A DNA stretch of 64,000 bases, taken from assembly GCF_900109605.1 (NCBI RefSeq), contig NZ_FOAM01000001.1, positions 1-64,000 on the forward strand. Direction: 5' to 3'. Below are positions 48,566 to 60,871 of this stretch, one piece after another. The position numbers were made by a program, and so were the translations under genes. This stretch comes from Xaviernesmea oryzae. Its GTDB lineage: Bacteria > Pseudomonadota > Alphaproteobacteria > Rhizobiales > Rhizobiaceae. Position 1 is the first letter of the stretch. Every line of letters begins with the position of its first letter. Under the pieces are notes generated by a model. It was given only the letters and a program-made list of their open reading frames with translations. It was not told where the DNA came from and did no database searches.

Positions 48566-49840
48566 TCAGGCCGTCTTGCCTCCAACGATCACCTGGCGCA
48601 CCGGCTGGCCACCGCGCGCATGCGCCCGCTGGAAAGCAGCAATCCGCGGCACGATCTCGCGGCGGAAGCGTGAGCCGTTGAAGACGCCGTAATGGCCGAC
48701 ATCGGGCTGCATATAATGCTGGCGCATCGTCTCGGGAATGTTGACGCAGAGCGTCTGCGCCGCCTGGGTTTGGCCGAGGCCGGAGATGTCGTCATTCTCG
48801 CCCTCGACCGTCAGAAGCGCGACTTTGCGAATGGCGGTGAGATCCACCCGGTTTTCCCGATGCATCATCTCGCCCTTGGGCAGGGCATGACGCATGAAAA
48901 CCGTCTCCACCGTCTGGAGATAGAATTCCGCCGTCAGATCCATCACAGCCAGATATTCGTCGTAGAAATCGCGATGCTTCTCGGCCGCATCGCCGTCGTT
49001 CTTGACCAGATGCTCGAAGAAGTCGCGCTGCGCCAGGATATGGCGATCGAGGTTCATCGACATGAAGCCCGAGAGCTGGAGAAAGCCGGGATAGACCGGC
49101 CGCATGAAGCCGGGATGCGGGAACGGCACAGGCATAACGACATTGTCGCGAAACCACTCGATCGGCTTGTCCTTGGCCAGTTTGTTGACGGCGGTCGGGT
49201 TGATGCGCGTGTCGATCGGGCCACCCATCAGGGTCATCGAGGCCGGCGACAGCGGATCCTCGGCCGCTTCCATCAACGCCACCGCAGCCAGAACCGGAAC
49301 GGCCGGCTGACAGACGGCCATCATATGGGTGTCGGGCCCGAGATGGTGCAGCATCTCAATGACGTAATCGATATAGTCGTCGAGATCGAACGTGCCCTCG
49401 GCCAAGGGCACCATGCGGGCGTCGATCCAATCGGTAATGTAGATATCCGCATGGGGGAGAAGGGATTCGACCGTGCCGCGCAGCAGCGTGGCATAATGGC
49501 CCGACATGGGCGCAACGATCAACAAGCGCGGATCGCGCTCGCGACGCTTGGGCAGGGTCCGTTCGAAATGGATGAGGTTGCAGAAGGGCTTGCGCCAGAC
49601 GATCTTCTCGCACACCGGCACCGCCTTACCATCGACCGGCGTCTCATAAAGGCCGAAGTCCGGCTTGCCATAGCGCCGGGTCGCCCGTTCGAACACTTCG
49701 AGGCTGGCGCTTGCCGTGCGCCCGGCATAGGTCTCGGCAAAGGGGTTGAGCGGATTGGCATAGGCCAGGCGCATTGCCTCTGCGGCGGCGCGCCAAGGCG
49801 CCATGACCGCATGATTCATTTCATACCATTGGTAGAACAT
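48566..49840 (-). CDS. phaZ: intracellular polyhydroxyalkanoate depolymerase
   Basis: Protein of 424 aa without a signal peptide. The nucleophile region reads AVCQPAVPV near residue 177, with Cys in place of the usual lipase Ser, as in the Cupriavidus-type intracellular PhaZ; the catalytic His lies in DVGHYGVFNGSRF near 390. It mobilises stored poly-3-hydroxybutyrate granules. Monocistronic; no phaC or phasin gene nearby. The 447-bp upstream gap separates it from the divergent nitroreductase. Confidence 0.92.
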   Translation of the reverse strand: MFYQWYEMNHAVMAPWRAAAEAMRLAYANPLNPFAETYAGRTASASLEVFERATRRYGKPDFGLYETPVDGKAVPVCEKIVWRKPFCNLIHFERTLPKRRERDPRLLIVAPMSGHYATLLRGTVESLLPHADIYITDWIDARMVPLAEGTFDLDDYIDYVIEMLHHLGPDTHMMAVCQPAVPVLAAVALMEAAEDPLSPASMTLMGGPIDTRINPTAVNKLAKDKPIEWFRDNVVMPVPFPHPGFMRPVYPGFLQLSGFMSMNLDRHILAQRDFFEHLVKNDGDAAEKHRDFYDEYLAVMDLTAEFYLQTVETVFMRHALPKGEMMHRENRVDLTAIRKVALLTVEGENDDISGLGQTQAAQTLCVNIPETMRQHYMQPDVGHYGVFNGSRFRREIVPRIAAFQRAHARGGQPVRQVIVGGKTA

Positions 49841-50287
49841 GCAGGCTCCTCTCGCCAGGCTTCCAAAGAGTGCTCCTCTCGCGCCCTGGCGGACGCACGG
49901 ACGGGCAGATTAGCACGAAGCCGGCCCATGGCAACGAGACCGAAGCGCCTCCGGTTCCGCTGCTGCCAAGCCCTGACGCCATCCGCCTGTCGGCGCTGGC
50001 GATCCTCCCGCGCTCTTTCACAGCCAACCGCGCCCTGCCGCTCAATAGCGACGACGCTGCGTCACCATCCAGGCGGACCATGCCGCACTCGGCCGGACCT
50101 TGGTTTCATGCGGAGGATCTCACACAATCGTTTCAACGCCATTGACGCAGAGTCTCGCATTGCCGGGATTGCGATCGGCCTTGCCGCAGGCCATTGATCA
50201 CGCGCATAACGTCCTTGCCGCGCGGCCGAGCACCTCCCAAGCTGCCGCATGGCCTGACGATTTCCAGTCATTTGAGGATCAGACCCC
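49841..50287. other. intergenic region phaZ-nitroreductase
   Basis: About 450 bp between divergent genes. Short open frames occur on both strands but none has a recognisable product, ribosome-binding site or typical codon use. Promoters for both neighbours must lie here; I cannot point to them. Confidence 0.45.
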
Positions 50288-50887
50288 ATGAGCACGTCAA
50301 GCAACTTCCGCCAGGCCGACTACCCTGTCGATCCGGGATTCCTGAACCGCTGGTCGCCGCGCGCCTTCGATTCCTCGCAGATCAGTGCCGAAGATCTTCT
50401 GACCATTCTCGAAGCCGGCCGCTGGGCGCCTTCCGCCTTCAATGCGCAGCCCTGGCGCTTCGTCTATGCCCGTCGCGACACCCCGGCCTGGGAAACGCTG
50501 TTTCCGCTGCTCAACGAGTTCAACCAGAGCTGGGCCAAGACCGCATCTGCGCTGATCTTTTTCGTATCCAAGACGGTGTCCGTTTCGCCGTCCGGCGAAA
50601 AGAAGCCATCCTACAGCCATAGCTTCGATACGGGCGCGGCCTGGTCGGCCATTGCGCATCAGGCCGAAAAGCTCGGCTTTCAGGCTCATGGCATGACCGG
50701 CATTCACTTCGACCAAGCCAAGGAGGTCTTGAAGATTTCGGACGATTACCGGCTCGAGGCCGCTGCTGCCATCGGCCGCAAGGGCGACGCGTCGATCCTG
50801 CCGGAAGGCTTGCAGGCCCGCGAAACGCCAAGCCCGCGCCAGCCTCTGTCCGAGCTTGCATTCGAAGGCACCTTTATCGGCGATTGA
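50288..50887 (+). CDS. nitroreductase family flavoprotein
   Basis: Protein of 199 aa. FLNRWSPRAFD near residue 18 and EAGRWAPSAFNAQPWRFVYARRD near residue 37-60 are the FMN-binding segments of the nitroreductase family; HSFDTGAAWSAIAHQAEKLG is the dimer-interface helix. Such enzymes reduce nitro compounds, quinones or flavins with NAD(P)H; the substrate cannot be deduced. GAGG lies before ATG 50288. Single gene ended by a terminator shared with gyrB. Confidence 0.88.
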   Translation: MSTSSNFRQADYPVDPGFLNRWSPRAFDSSQISAEDLLTILEAGRWAPSAFNAQPWRFVYARRDTPAWETLFPLLNEFNQSWAKTASALIFFVSKTVSVSPSGEKKPSYSHSFDTGAAWSAIAHQAEKLGFQAHGMTGIHFDQAKEVLKISDDYRLEAAAAIGRKGDASILPEGLQARETPSPRQPLSELAFEGTFIGD

Positions 50888-50929
50888 TCCCCGCCCCCCG
50901 ATCTCGGTGACCGAGCCTGATTGAATCGA

Positions 50930-50969
50930 AAAGGCCGGCTGCGGGTTTCACCTGCAGCCGGCCTTTTTT
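50930..50969. terminator. bidirectional terminator nitroreductase/gyrB
   Basis: AAAGGCCGGCTGC (50930-50942) pairs with GCAGCCGGCCTTT (50954-50966), a 13-bp perfect stem, with a T run on the plus side and TCGAAAA on the other side. It serves both converging genes. Confidence 0.9.
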
Positions 50970-50997
50970 AAAGCGCCTCTCGGAGGGTGTGACCGGA

Positions 50998-53737
<2,740 letters not shown>

Positions 53738-54118
53738 CTAACGCTGTTTAGCAGCAATGCGCGCTTTCTCCAAAAGCTCATCCATCTGCGCGATCGTATC
53801 GGGCGGCAGCGAGCGGATTGCCTGTGCCAGACGATTGGCGAAGGCCGTGTATTCGCCCGGCAGGCCTGAGGTGTCGAGCGTGGCCTTGGGATGGGAGATC
53901 GAGGCGACGTCGAAGAGCGCGTCCTGCTCGTCCCAGATGACGTGGAGATAGCCTGATATCTTCTGGATCAAGTCGAAGCTCGGTGCGCCGCGCTGGCCGC
54001 GTTCCAGCGCGGAGAGATAGGCGCCCGAGACGCCGATCGCTGCCGCCATCTGCTTCTGCGTCACGCCACGCTCACGGCGCAGACGCTTCATCGCCTCACC
54101 GAAAGGGGTCGTCGTCAT
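53738..54118 (-). CDS. XRE-family transcriptional regulator
   Basis: Protein of 126 aa. N-terminal helix-turn-helix of the Cro/C1 type: FGEAMKRLRRERGVTQKQMAAAIGVSGAYLSALERGQR, residues 5-42. The remaining 80 residues have no known motif beyond conserved FANRLAQAIRSLPPDTI. ATG 54118 lies inside the end of smr, a 23-base overlap, so it is translated with the upstream mltA-smr genes. It is probably chromosomal and conserved rather than phage-derived, because the whole cluster is compact and has normal codon use. Target genes are unknown. Confidence 0.88.
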   Translation of the reverse strand: MTTTPFGEAMKRLRRERGVTQKQMAAAIGVSGAYLSALERGQRGAPSFDLIQKISGYLHVIWDEQDALFDVASISHPKATLDTSGLPGEYTAFANRLAQAIRSLPPDTIAQMDELLEKARIAAKQR

Positions 54119-54677
54119 GATGCGACAGGCCGGGATTGCGCGCCAGACGCACATAGAGCGCGCCCTCGCCGCCATGCCCCCGCGCGGCATTGTCATAGGA
54201 GGAGATCAGCGGGCGAAAATCCGACAGGGCGAACCACATCGGCACCATCCGCTTCAGCGCGCCTTCGCTGCCCATGGAGGTGCCCTTGCCGGTGATCACG
54301 AGTACATGACGCAGGCCGCGCTGGTGGGCTCGGGTGAGAAAGCCGAGCAGAAGATCATAGGCTTCCCCTTGGAACATGCCGTGCAGATCGAGACGCGCCT
54401 CGATCGGCAGCCGGCCGCGTGAAAGCTTGCGGTGAACGGGCTTTTCGAGCGGCTGGGGTATCTTCTGCGCCGTGCGGAGAGCAACCTTGTCCCCCGCGGG
54501 CGGCGCCGCCTGCGCCGCCTTGCCGACCTTAGCGTCCTCCCTGGACACTGCCTGAGGCTCGGCCGCTTCGTCCTCCAGGGCCAGGCGCTCCATCCTGCCC
54601 GGCAACGCCCGCGTGGTGCGCGCCACCTTGCCCCAGAGGATGCGGTCTTCGGCCGAAAGCGTCTTGTCCTTAGCCAT
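54096..54677 (-). CDS. Smr domain protein
   Basis: Protein of 193 aa. A disordered N-terminal half is followed by the Smr (MutS2 C-terminal) domain: EARLDLHGMFQGEAYDLLLGFL near residue 95, HVLVITGKGTSM near 125 and a closing GGEGALYVRL. The motifs LDLHG and GKG are the signature of this nicking-endonuclease-like domain. Start chosen at MAKDK (54677); an ATG four codons earlier is possible. Overlaps mltA upstream and the XRE gene downstream. Confidence 0.9.
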   Translation of the reverse strand: MAKDKTLSAEDRILWGKVARTTRALPGRMERLALEDEAAEPQAVSREDAKVGKAAQAAPPAGDKVALRTAQKIPQPLEKPVHRKLSRGRLPIEARLDLHGMFQGEAYDLLLGFLTRAHQRGLRHVLVITGKGTSMGSEGALKRMVPMWFALSDFRPLISSYDNAARGHGGEGALYVRLARNPGLSHHDDDPFR

Positions 54678-55806
54678 GGCCGCCGCCATAGCGTGCCGCG
54701 ACGGCCGAAGGGATCAGCACGAAGAAACTGGCGGGATGGCGCACAGCGCCCGCAAGATCGCCCGCCGCATCGCCGGAACCGGTAAAGATATCGCCCCGCG
54801 CCGGGCCGATGATGGCCGAGCCCGTATCGAGCGCCAACATCAGCCTTTGAAAAGGTCGACCCTGATCGAGACGTGTCAGGCTCTCGCTGGCGATATAAAA
54901 CGGCGTGCCGAACGTATGGATCAGCCGGTCCACCGCGAGCGATCGACCGGGCTCCAGCGGCACCTTGGCTGCGGCGATCGGCCCCAGATCGGGATCGTCG
55001 ACCTCCGCCTCGCGAAAGAAGATGAAGGAGCGGTTCTCCCACATCAGCGCATCGGCTTGGTCCGGGTGCTGCTCCAGCCAGGCGCGGATCGTCTGCATGG
55101 AGATATCGGCAGGCTTGATCGCACCGCGCTCGATCAGCCGCTTGCCGATGGGCGAGAAAGGATGGCCAGTCTTGGCGGCATAGGTGATGCGCCGCATCGA
55201 GCTGTCAGGGAAGAGAAGCCGCGCCGCGCCCTGCACATGGGCGAAGAACACATCGACCTTGGAGCGGGCATAGGCAATTTCGAGCCCGCGCCCATCCAGC
55301 GCACCCCGCTCGATCGCGCCGCGATCCTCATGGACGACAAGGCCCTGCGCTGTGGCTTTGGCGAAAGCGAAACTCGGATCGAAGCCTTCGGGACGGTTTT
55401 CGTCGGAAAGATCGACCAGATCGTCCGGTCGGCGATAGAAGGGGTAACGCCAGACCTCATCCTTTCGATGGCTGACAGCCACGACCGGCTCGTAGAAGGC
55501 GGTGACGAAGCCTTCACCAGCGCCATCAGGCGTGATGCGAAAGGGTTGGAAATTCGCTTCGATCAGCGCACGGGCGGCCTCGGCCGTGCCTGCTTCCTCT
55601 GCCTCCAGCGCCCGGAAGGCTGGCAGAAGATCGGCGCTCGACAGGCCAAAAGATCCGGTGCGATGCGGCTTGACGGTTTCGATATGGCGGCGACAGCGCC
55701 GGATCGCCGCGAACACGGGCCTTGGGTCATCCGCTTGCCAGCCCGGCAGGTCGGTAAAGGACAGAGGCTCCAGCGCGAAACCCGATGTCTCAGCGGCGCC
55801 CGCCAC
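54670..55806 (-). CDS. mltA: MltA-type lytic transglycosylase
   Basis: Protein of 378 aa, GTG start. The MltA domain (GFVTAFYEPVVAVS, YPFYRRPDDLVDL, GSAIIGPARGDIFTG with the catalytic Asp) and 3D-like C-terminal barrel are clear. There is no signal peptide or lipobox at the N-terminus (MAGAAETSGFALEPLSF), and the frame cannot be extended because the Tim44 gene ends five bases upstream. Secreted MltA cleaves peptidoglycan glycan strands; how this one would reach the periplasm is unclear. Operon: Tim44-mltA-smr-XRE. Confidence 0.9.
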   Translation of the reverse strand: MAGAAETSGFALEPLSFTDLPGWQADDPRPVFAAIRRCRRHIETVKPHRTGSFGLSSADLLPAFRALEAEEAGTAEAARALIEANFQPFRITPDGAGEGFVTAFYEPVVAVSHRKDEVWRYPFYRRPDDLVDLSDENRPEGFDPSFAFAKATAQGLVVHEDRGAIERGALDGRGLEIAYARSKVDVFFAHVQGAARLLFPDSSMRRITYAAKTGHPFSPIGKRLIERGAIKPADISMQTIRAWLEQHPDQADALMWENRSFIFFREAEVDDPDLGPIAAAKVPLEPGRSLAVDRLIHTFGTPFYIASESLTRLDQGRPFQRLMLALDTGSAIIGPARGDIFTGSGDAAGDLAGAVRHPASFFVLIPSAVAARYGGGHG

Positions 55807-55810
55807 GGGA

Positions 55811-56512
55811 TCAGCCTTCCGACTCGGTGGCGATCAGCTTCCAGTTCGGATCGCGCGAGCGGGTGTCCCGCGCAAAGGTCCAGATATCCTTGACCTCGGA
55901 AACAGCCTCGGCATCGCCATCGATCACGGCGCCGGCCTTGTCATAGGTGGCCGAAATCAAATGGCTGACGATGCGCAGCGTCAGATGGGCTTCGCTGCCG
56001 CGCATCTCGGCCTGGGCGATATCGGCCTTGTCGACGCCGACGAGGGTGGACTTCACCGTTTCGCCGCGCTTTTCCCGTTCGCTGATCGCGGCGTCGAAGC
56101 CCTCGTAGACCTCACGCGACAGAAGCGACTTCAACGTCTTCCGGTCGCCCTCGGCAAAAGCGGCCACGATCATTTCATAGGCCATGCGCGCGCCAGCGAC
56201 GAATTCCTTGGGATCGAACTCCGCATCGGCATCGACGATCCGGCGCAGCTGGGCATTGATCTCGCTGTCGGCAGGGGCGAAAGCGTTGACGGCCTTGTAG
56301 CGCTCCTCCGTCGGGTTTGGCATGCCGTCCCGGCGCGGAAGCTGCACCACCTTGCCCGTCGCCTGCGGCTGGCGCTCGGTATCGGCAGGCGAAAAGGGAT
56401 CGACCGGAGGCTTCTCATTCCCCGTTCGCCGGCCGAGCACGGAGCGCAGCTGGATGAAAATGATGACGGCGGCCACCATGAAGAACAAAGTGACGAAGTC
56501 GATAGAGCCCAT
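55811..56512 (-). CDS. Tim44-like domain protein
   Basis: Protein of 233 aa. A membrane anchor at residues 5-25 (FVTLFFMVAAVIIFIQLRSVLG) is followed by a linker and a C-terminal Tim44/MRP-L45 domain (FVAGARMAYEMIVAAFAEGDRKTLKSLLS to IWTFARDTRSRDPNWKLIATE). Alphaproteobacterial homologues of mitochondrial Tim44 are inner-membrane adaptors such as TimA, whose partner is not settled. The ATG at 56512 gives the anchored form. Divergent from fxsA, with secB next, so three protein-export or membrane genes cluster here. Confidence 0.87.
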   Translation of the reverse strand: MGSIDFVTLFFMVAAVIIFIQLRSVLGRRTGNEKPPVDPFSPADTERQPQATGKVVQLPRRDGMPNPTEERYKAVNAFAPADSEINAQLRRIVDADAEFDPKEFVAGARMAYEMIVAAFAEGDRKTLKSLLSREVYEGFDAAISEREKRGETVKSTLVGVDKADIAQAEMRGSEAHLTLRIVSHLISATYDKAGAVIDGDAEAVSEVKDIWTFARDTRSRDPNWKLIATESEG

Positions 56513-56670
56513 TTCAATCCGATGCCGCTGTTTGCCAAGGAGGTTGAGAACCATATAGTCCGGCTGGCGGTATCATTCAAATGTTCTGCCCGCTCTTGAT
56601 GCCTTCAAGCGAGCTGATTGACGCGAAAAGGCATCGATTCTGTCCTCAGGCTCTGATGAAAGGCCCTTTC

Positions 56671-57180
56671 ATGCGATTGCTCCTCCTGCCGCTCGCGCTC
56701 TTGGCCCTGCCGCTTCTGGAGATCGCCACCTTTATTTTGGTGGGTCGCCACATCGGTGTCGGCGCGACATTGCTACTCGTGCTCGGCTCTGCCGTTCTGG
56801 GCGCCCTGCTGCTGCGCAGACAAGGTCTCGACGCGTTGCGCCGGATCTCGGTGGCCGCGCGAAACGGGGAAGATGCCGGCCGCGAGCTCGTGCATGCCGC
56901 AATGATCGTCATTGCCGGGCTGCTTCTGATCGTGCCGGGCTTCCTGACCGACCTCCTCGGCCTTCTCCTGTTTCTTCCGCCAGTGCGCGAGCTTGCCTGG
57001 CGGCTTGTCGCCCAGCGCATCGTCGTGGTGACGACGCGCAGACCCCGTGGTCCGGGCGCGCGCAGACAACCCCGTCAGGGGGCCCAGGTGATCGATCTCG
57101 ACGCGGATGAGTTTTCGACCGACCGCAGCCACGACGATGGCGCAGAGGGAAACGAAAGCGATCCCCGCCGTCTTCCCTGA
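56671..57180 (+). CDS. fxsA: FxsA family membrane protein
   Basis: Protein of 169 aa, three or four membrane segments: [48 protein letters not shown], and [31 protein letters not shown]. This is the FxsA pattern; in E. coli its overproduction relieves F-plasmid exclusion of phage T7. Its normal role is unknown. AAAGG eight bases before ATG 56671 supports this start over upstream ATGs. Arg/Asp-rich C-terminus is variable. Confidence 0.9.
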   Translation: MRLLLLPLALLALPLLEIATFILVGRHIGVGATLLLVLGSAVLGALLLRRQGLDALRRISVAARNGEDAGRELVHAAMIVIAGLLLIVPGFLTDLLGLLLFLPPVRELAWRLVAQRIVVVTTRRPRGPGARRQPRQGAQVIDLDADEFSTDRSHDDGAEGNESDPRRLP

Positions 57181-57341
57181 TCTGGCTTCCTGCAGCAAAT
57201 CGGCCTTGCCGAAAGGCGCGGCCGACGGACGGGCGGCCGGGTTGTAAGCGTCCGGGCGAGATGCTAGAGCGCGATGACCCAAATCATCATGGCCCGAAGA
57301 CCACGAGGCCAGTCCGAAGACCCAAAAGGGAAGAGATCTCG

Positions 57342-57824
57342 ATGAGCGAAACGAATGGCAACGGGACGGCACAGTCCCCCTCGCTGAACATCCTGGCCCA
57401 GTATGTCAAGGATTTCTCGTTTGAGAATCCCGGCGCGCCGCGTTCCCTGCAGGCGCGCGACAAGGCGCCTTCGATCAACATCAATGTCAACGTCAATGCC
57501 AATCCGCTCTCCGAAACGGAATTTGACGTGATCCTGACGCTGAGCGCAGTGGCGACCGAAGGCGACAAGACGATCTTCAATGCCGAGCTTGCTTATGGCG
57601 GCGTGTTCCGCGTGTCCGGCTTCCCGCAGGAGCACATGCTGCCGCTGCTCTTCATCGAGTGCCCGCGCCTGCTCTTCCCCTTCGCCCGCCAGATCGTTGC
57701 AGACGCGACCCGCAATGGCGGCTTCCCGCCACTGATGATCGACCCGATCGACTTTGCCCAGATGTTCACCCAGCGCATGGCCGAGGAAAAGGTTCGTTCG
57801 CAGGTTTCGGCCAACACGAACTAA
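57342..57824 (+). CDS. secB: protein-export chaperone SecB
   Basis: Protein of 160 aa. [38 protein letters not shown] and a C-terminal acidic/polar tail are typical. SecB keeps pre-proteins unfolded and delivers them to SecA. AAGGGAAGAG precedes ATG 57342. It follows fxsA in the same direction after 161 bp and ends at a 16-bp-stem terminator. Confidence 0.97.
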   Translation: MSETNGNGTAQSPSLNILAQYVKDFSFENPGAPRSLQARDKAPSININVNVNANPLSETEFDVILTLSAVATEGDKTIFNAELAYGGVFRVSGFPQEHMLPLLFIECPRLLFPFARQIVADATRNGGFPPLMIDPIDFAQMFTQRMAEEKVRSQVSANTN

Positions 57825-57841
57825 GCGTTCCCGATCAGGAA

Positions 57842-57885
57842 AACGAAAAACGCCCGGCGCTGTCACAGCCCGGGCGTTTTTCGTT
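57842..57885. terminator. bidirectional terminator secB/MCP
   Basis: AACGAAAAACGCCCGG (57842-57857) is the exact inverse complement of CCGGGCGTTTTTCGTT (57870-57885). A and T runs inside the stem make it function in both directions, for secB and the converging chemoreceptor gene. Confidence 0.92.
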
Positions 57886-57950
57886 GGACCGGATCGCATG
57901 GCGACCGTGATCCCAGCGGCATCGAGCCGATCCCGGTTCAGCACATCGAT

Positions 57951-59954
57951 TTAGAATTTCTCCCACTGGTCGGAAGCGGTTGAAGGAGCCGGCGCCGCAC
58001 TGGCAAAGGCCTGGTTGAGCCCGCCGATCAGTCGTCGCGCCGGAGAGGCCACGGGCCGGCTTTGCGGGCTCGCAGGTCGGGCAATCGTTACGGGCGCAGA
58101 CCGGCCAAGCTTGACGCTGAGGGCCTGGGCCGGCGCATCCGACATGCGGAACTGAGCGATCAGGGCGCTGAGGTTCTCGGCACTTTCTGCAAGACGATGG
58201 GTCACGGCATTGGTCTCCTCGACCATTGCCGCATTCTTCTGCGTGAACTGGTCCATACACGAGATGGCGCCATTGATTTCGGACAAAGCGGAAGACTGCT
58301 CGCGCGTCGCTATGGCCATGGCGGAAATATGCTCGTTGATCAGCGCCACCTGAGACGAGATATCGCCCAGTGCAGCCCCGGTTTCGCTGACCAGGGAAAC
58401 GCCGTTCTCGACGGCTTCGCCAGACTTGCGGATCAGCGCCTTGATGTCCTTGGCGGCACTGGCGGAGCGCTGGGCAAGCTCGCGTACTTCCTGCGCCACC
58501 ACGGCGAACCCCTTGCCCGCCTCGCCAGCCCGCGCTGCCTCGACGCCTGCGTTGAGCGCCAGAAGGTTGGTCTGGAAGGCGATCTCGTCAATCACATTGA
58601 GGATGGTGGAAATCTCGGACGAGGCGTCCTGAATCCGGCTCATGGCATAGATGGCCCTGGAGACAACGGCACTGGACCTTTCGGTGCTGACACGGGCCTT
58701 GCCGGCGATCTCGGCCGCTTCGTCCGCCTTGGCGGATGAGCTGCGGACTGTCGAGGTGATCTCCTCCAGCGAGGCCGAGGTCTGCTCCAGCGACGCTGCC
58801 TGCTGTTCCGTGCGCTTGGACAGATCGTCGGTGGCCGAGCGCATTTCGATGGAGCTTGCCTCGATGCCAGCGGTCTCGCCGCCAAGCCGGACAAGGGTAG
58901 TTCTGAGCTTCTCGGCCGCCTGGTTGAAGTCCAGACGAAGCCGGTCGAGCTGCCCGGCAAAGCCGGTGTCGATGCGCACGGTCAGGTCACCATCGCTGAG
59001 CCTGTGCAGTCCGTCGGCCAAGCGATCCATCGCATCTTCCAGCTGTCGCGTCTCTTCCATCTTTGTGGCGTCGCGCTCTTGGCTCTCCCGCTCGCGAAGC
59101 GCCACCCCTTCATGCGCGCGCCGCTCCATCGCGATCTTCTCCACCGCGCTTTCGCGAAAAACGTCGAGTGCGCGGGATAGTGCGCCGATCTCGTTTTTCA
59201 AAGCCCGCCCCGGCACCTCAGCATCGAGGTCACCGCCGGCCAGCCGATCGGCAACCGCCGTCAGGCGGGGGAGCAGGCCAAGCGTGCGACGGACGCACAA
59301 AGCGATCAGAATGGCCGCGAGCAGCAGCGCGACCGCAGCCGTCAAAGCGATTGCATAGCTTAGATCCGTGGCCATGCTATCGATCTCGGCTGCCCGCACG
59401 CCGGCATAGAGGATGCCGATCACGGATCCATCCTTGGAGAAAACCGGCTGGTAGATCGTGTAATAGGGCGTGTCGAGAATAGTGGCCTTGCCGCGATACA
59501 CCTGACCTTTGGTGATGGCGGCATAGACTGCACCCGTCTTGCCGAGCGCCGTTCCAACGGCCCGGCTGCCATCCGGCTTAATGATATTGGTGGTGCGGCG
59601 CCAGAAATCCTTCGAGGCTGCATCCCATCCAAAAATCGTGGCCGTCTGTCCCGTCATGCGGCCGATCGCATCGATCATGCGATGCTCGGTGAAGCTTTCC
59701 GGAATGGCCTCAGCTGTGATCCGCTCGACATTGCCATTCTTGCTCCAGCTCACCGTCAGGCCGGGAAGATCGCGCTCGACCAAGGTGGCAGCCGCGCGCA
59801 GGCTCGAATCCTGATCGGCGACGGCCTGATCCTTGATCCGGCTGGACACACGCTCGGCGATCACAAGGGAAACGGCGGCCAGGGCCAGGGCAAGAATGCC
59901 GACGGTCAGTGCCGTGATCGTTTTCGTCAGCGTAAAGCGGGAAAGAAAAGACAT
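57951..59954 (-). CDS. methyl-accepting chemotaxis protein
   Basis: Protein of 667 aa. First membrane segment residues 12-34; periplasmic Cache-type sensor about 35-200; second membrane segment 201-225; HAMP and a second HAMP-like stretch ([11 protein letters not shown]); signalling hairpin [40 protein letters not shown] near 455-495; C-terminal QWEKF resembles the NWETF-type CheR-binding pentapeptide. Ligand unknown. It is isolated from any che cluster. The upstream AT-rich region has TTAA-N7-TTAC, close to a CtrA half-pair site. Confidence 0.93.
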   Translation of the reverse strand: MSFLSRFTLTKTITALTVGILALALAAVSLVIAERVSSRIKDQAVADQDSSLRAAATLVERDLPGLTVSWSKNGNVERITAEAIPESFTEHRMIDAIGRMTGQTATIFGWDAASKDFWRRTTNIIKPDGSRAVGTALGKTGAVYAAITKGQVYRGKATILDTPYYTIYQPVFSKDGSVIGILYAGVRAAEIDSMATDLSYAIALTAAVALLLAAILIALCVRRTLGLLPRLTAVADRLAGGDLDAEVPGRALKNEIGALSRALDVFRESAVEKIAMERRAHEGVALRERESQERDATKMEETRQLEDAMDRLADGLHRLSDGDLTVRIDTGFAGQLDRLRLDFNQAAEKLRTTLVRLGGETAGIEASSIEMRSATDDLSKRTEQQAASLEQTSASLEEITSTVRSSSAKADEAAEIAGKARVSTERSSAVVSRAIYAMSRIQDASSEISTILNVIDEIAFQTNLLALNAGVEAARAGEAGKGFAVVAQEVRELAQRSASAAKDIKALIRKSGEAVENGVSLVSETGAALGDISSQVALINEHISAMAIATREQSSALSEINGAISCMDQFTQKNAAMVEETNAVTHRLAESAENLSALIAQFRMSDAPAQALSVKLGRSAPVTIARPASPQSRPVASPARRLIGGLNQAFASAAPAPSTASDQWEKF

Positions 59955-60157
59955 TGTAGTCGAACCCTATCAGAATAACGCAGAGGACGACCTCGAGCGA
60001 TATCCCTAGGATTGAGTTCGAAACTTAATATATTTTTACGCGTGCAACCCCTGTTTCGGAGTTGAAAGACTATTCAATATTCATCTAAATCAAGATAGAT
60101 ATTGCGTTCAGCTTGATCAGGTGGACATCTTCTGATGTCCACACGGCCAGCCAGCCC
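59955..60157. promoter_or_regulatory. AT-rich region upstream of the chemoreceptor gene
   Basis: About 200 bp, markedly AT-rich from 60015 to 60120. TTAATATATTTTTAC (60025-60039) fits TTAA-N7-TTAA with one mismatch, the CtrA consensus. It sits 71-85 bases before the chemoreceptor start. A CtrA link is plausible for a motility gene but unproven. Confidence 0.3.
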
Positions 60158-60871
60158 CTATGCTGCGGGCGGCTCGTAGCGAGCCCAGATTGCTTTTTCA
60201 CCCAACTTGCCGACGAGCTCCGCATGCGCCTTCCGCTCCGCCTCGGTCAGCCTTGGCGGCAGCGGGCGCGGTCGCTGGCCGATGACCAGCAGACGGGCAT
60301 CGTCCGTCGTCGCATCATTCGTCTGGCCACGTTCAGCAGTCGCAAGTCCCAAGGCCGCCTGGCGGCCACCGATCATCTCGATATAGACTTCAGCCAGCAA
60401 TTCGGAGTCGAGCAAGGCGCCATGCTTGGTGCGATGCGAATTGTCGATGCCATAGCGCCGGCAGAGCGCATCCAGCGAATTCGGACCCATCGGGTGCTTG
60501 CGCCGGGCCAGAGCCAGCGTGTCCAGCACCTTATCGGCCGGTACCGGCGGCCGGCCGAGCCTGGCGAACTCGGCGTTGATGAAGCCCATGTCGAAGGTGG
60601 CGTTATGGGCAACCCAACGCGCTTCCCCGAAGAAGTCCACCACCTGCTCGACGACCTCCTCGAAGCGCGGCTTGTCCTTCAGGAACTCATCCGTGATACC
60701 GTGAACGGCCAGCGCCTCTGGATGAACGGCCCTGTCACCCGGATTGATATAGACATGGAACGTCCGCCCGGTGGGAAAATGATTGTCGAGTTCGATGCCA
60801 CCGATTTCGATCACCCGGTCGAGCTTGTTGTCGAGGCCGGTCGTTTCCGTATCGAAGATGATCTCACGCAT
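60158..60871 (-). CDS. dnaQ: DNA polymerase III epsilon subunit (proofreading exonuclease)
   Basis: Protein of 237 aa. DEDDh exonuclease motifs: IIFDTETTGLDN near residue 5, VAHNATFDMGFINAEF near 90-105, and HRTKHGALLDSELLAEVY near 150. It proofreads the replicative polymerase. The ATG overlaps the coaE stop (ATGA), so it is the last gene of the tightly coupled ppsR-maf-aroE-coaE-dnaQ run leading away from the putative origin. Confidence 0.97.
   Translation of the reverse strand: MREIIFDTETTGLDNKLDRVIEIGGIELDNHFPTGRTFHVYINPGDRAVHPEALAVHGITDEFLKDKPRFEEVVEQVVDFFGEARWVAHNATFDMGFINAEFARLGRPPVPADKVLDTLALARRKHPMGPNSLDALCRRYGIDNSHRTKHGALLDSELLAEVYIEMIGGRQAALGLATAERGQTNDATTDDARLLVIGQRPRPLPPRLTEAERKAHAELVGKLGEKAIWARYEPPAA

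Noticed and set aside
49841-50287. Short open frames on both strands between phaZ and the nitroreductase gene
   Set aside because: No ribosome-binding site, no recognisable protein and atypical composition; treated as promoter DNA.
53738-54118. XRE regulator as a prophage remnant
   Set aside because: It overlaps smr, follows mltA and a Tim44 gene, and shows no integrase, attachment repeat or codon-use shift nearby.
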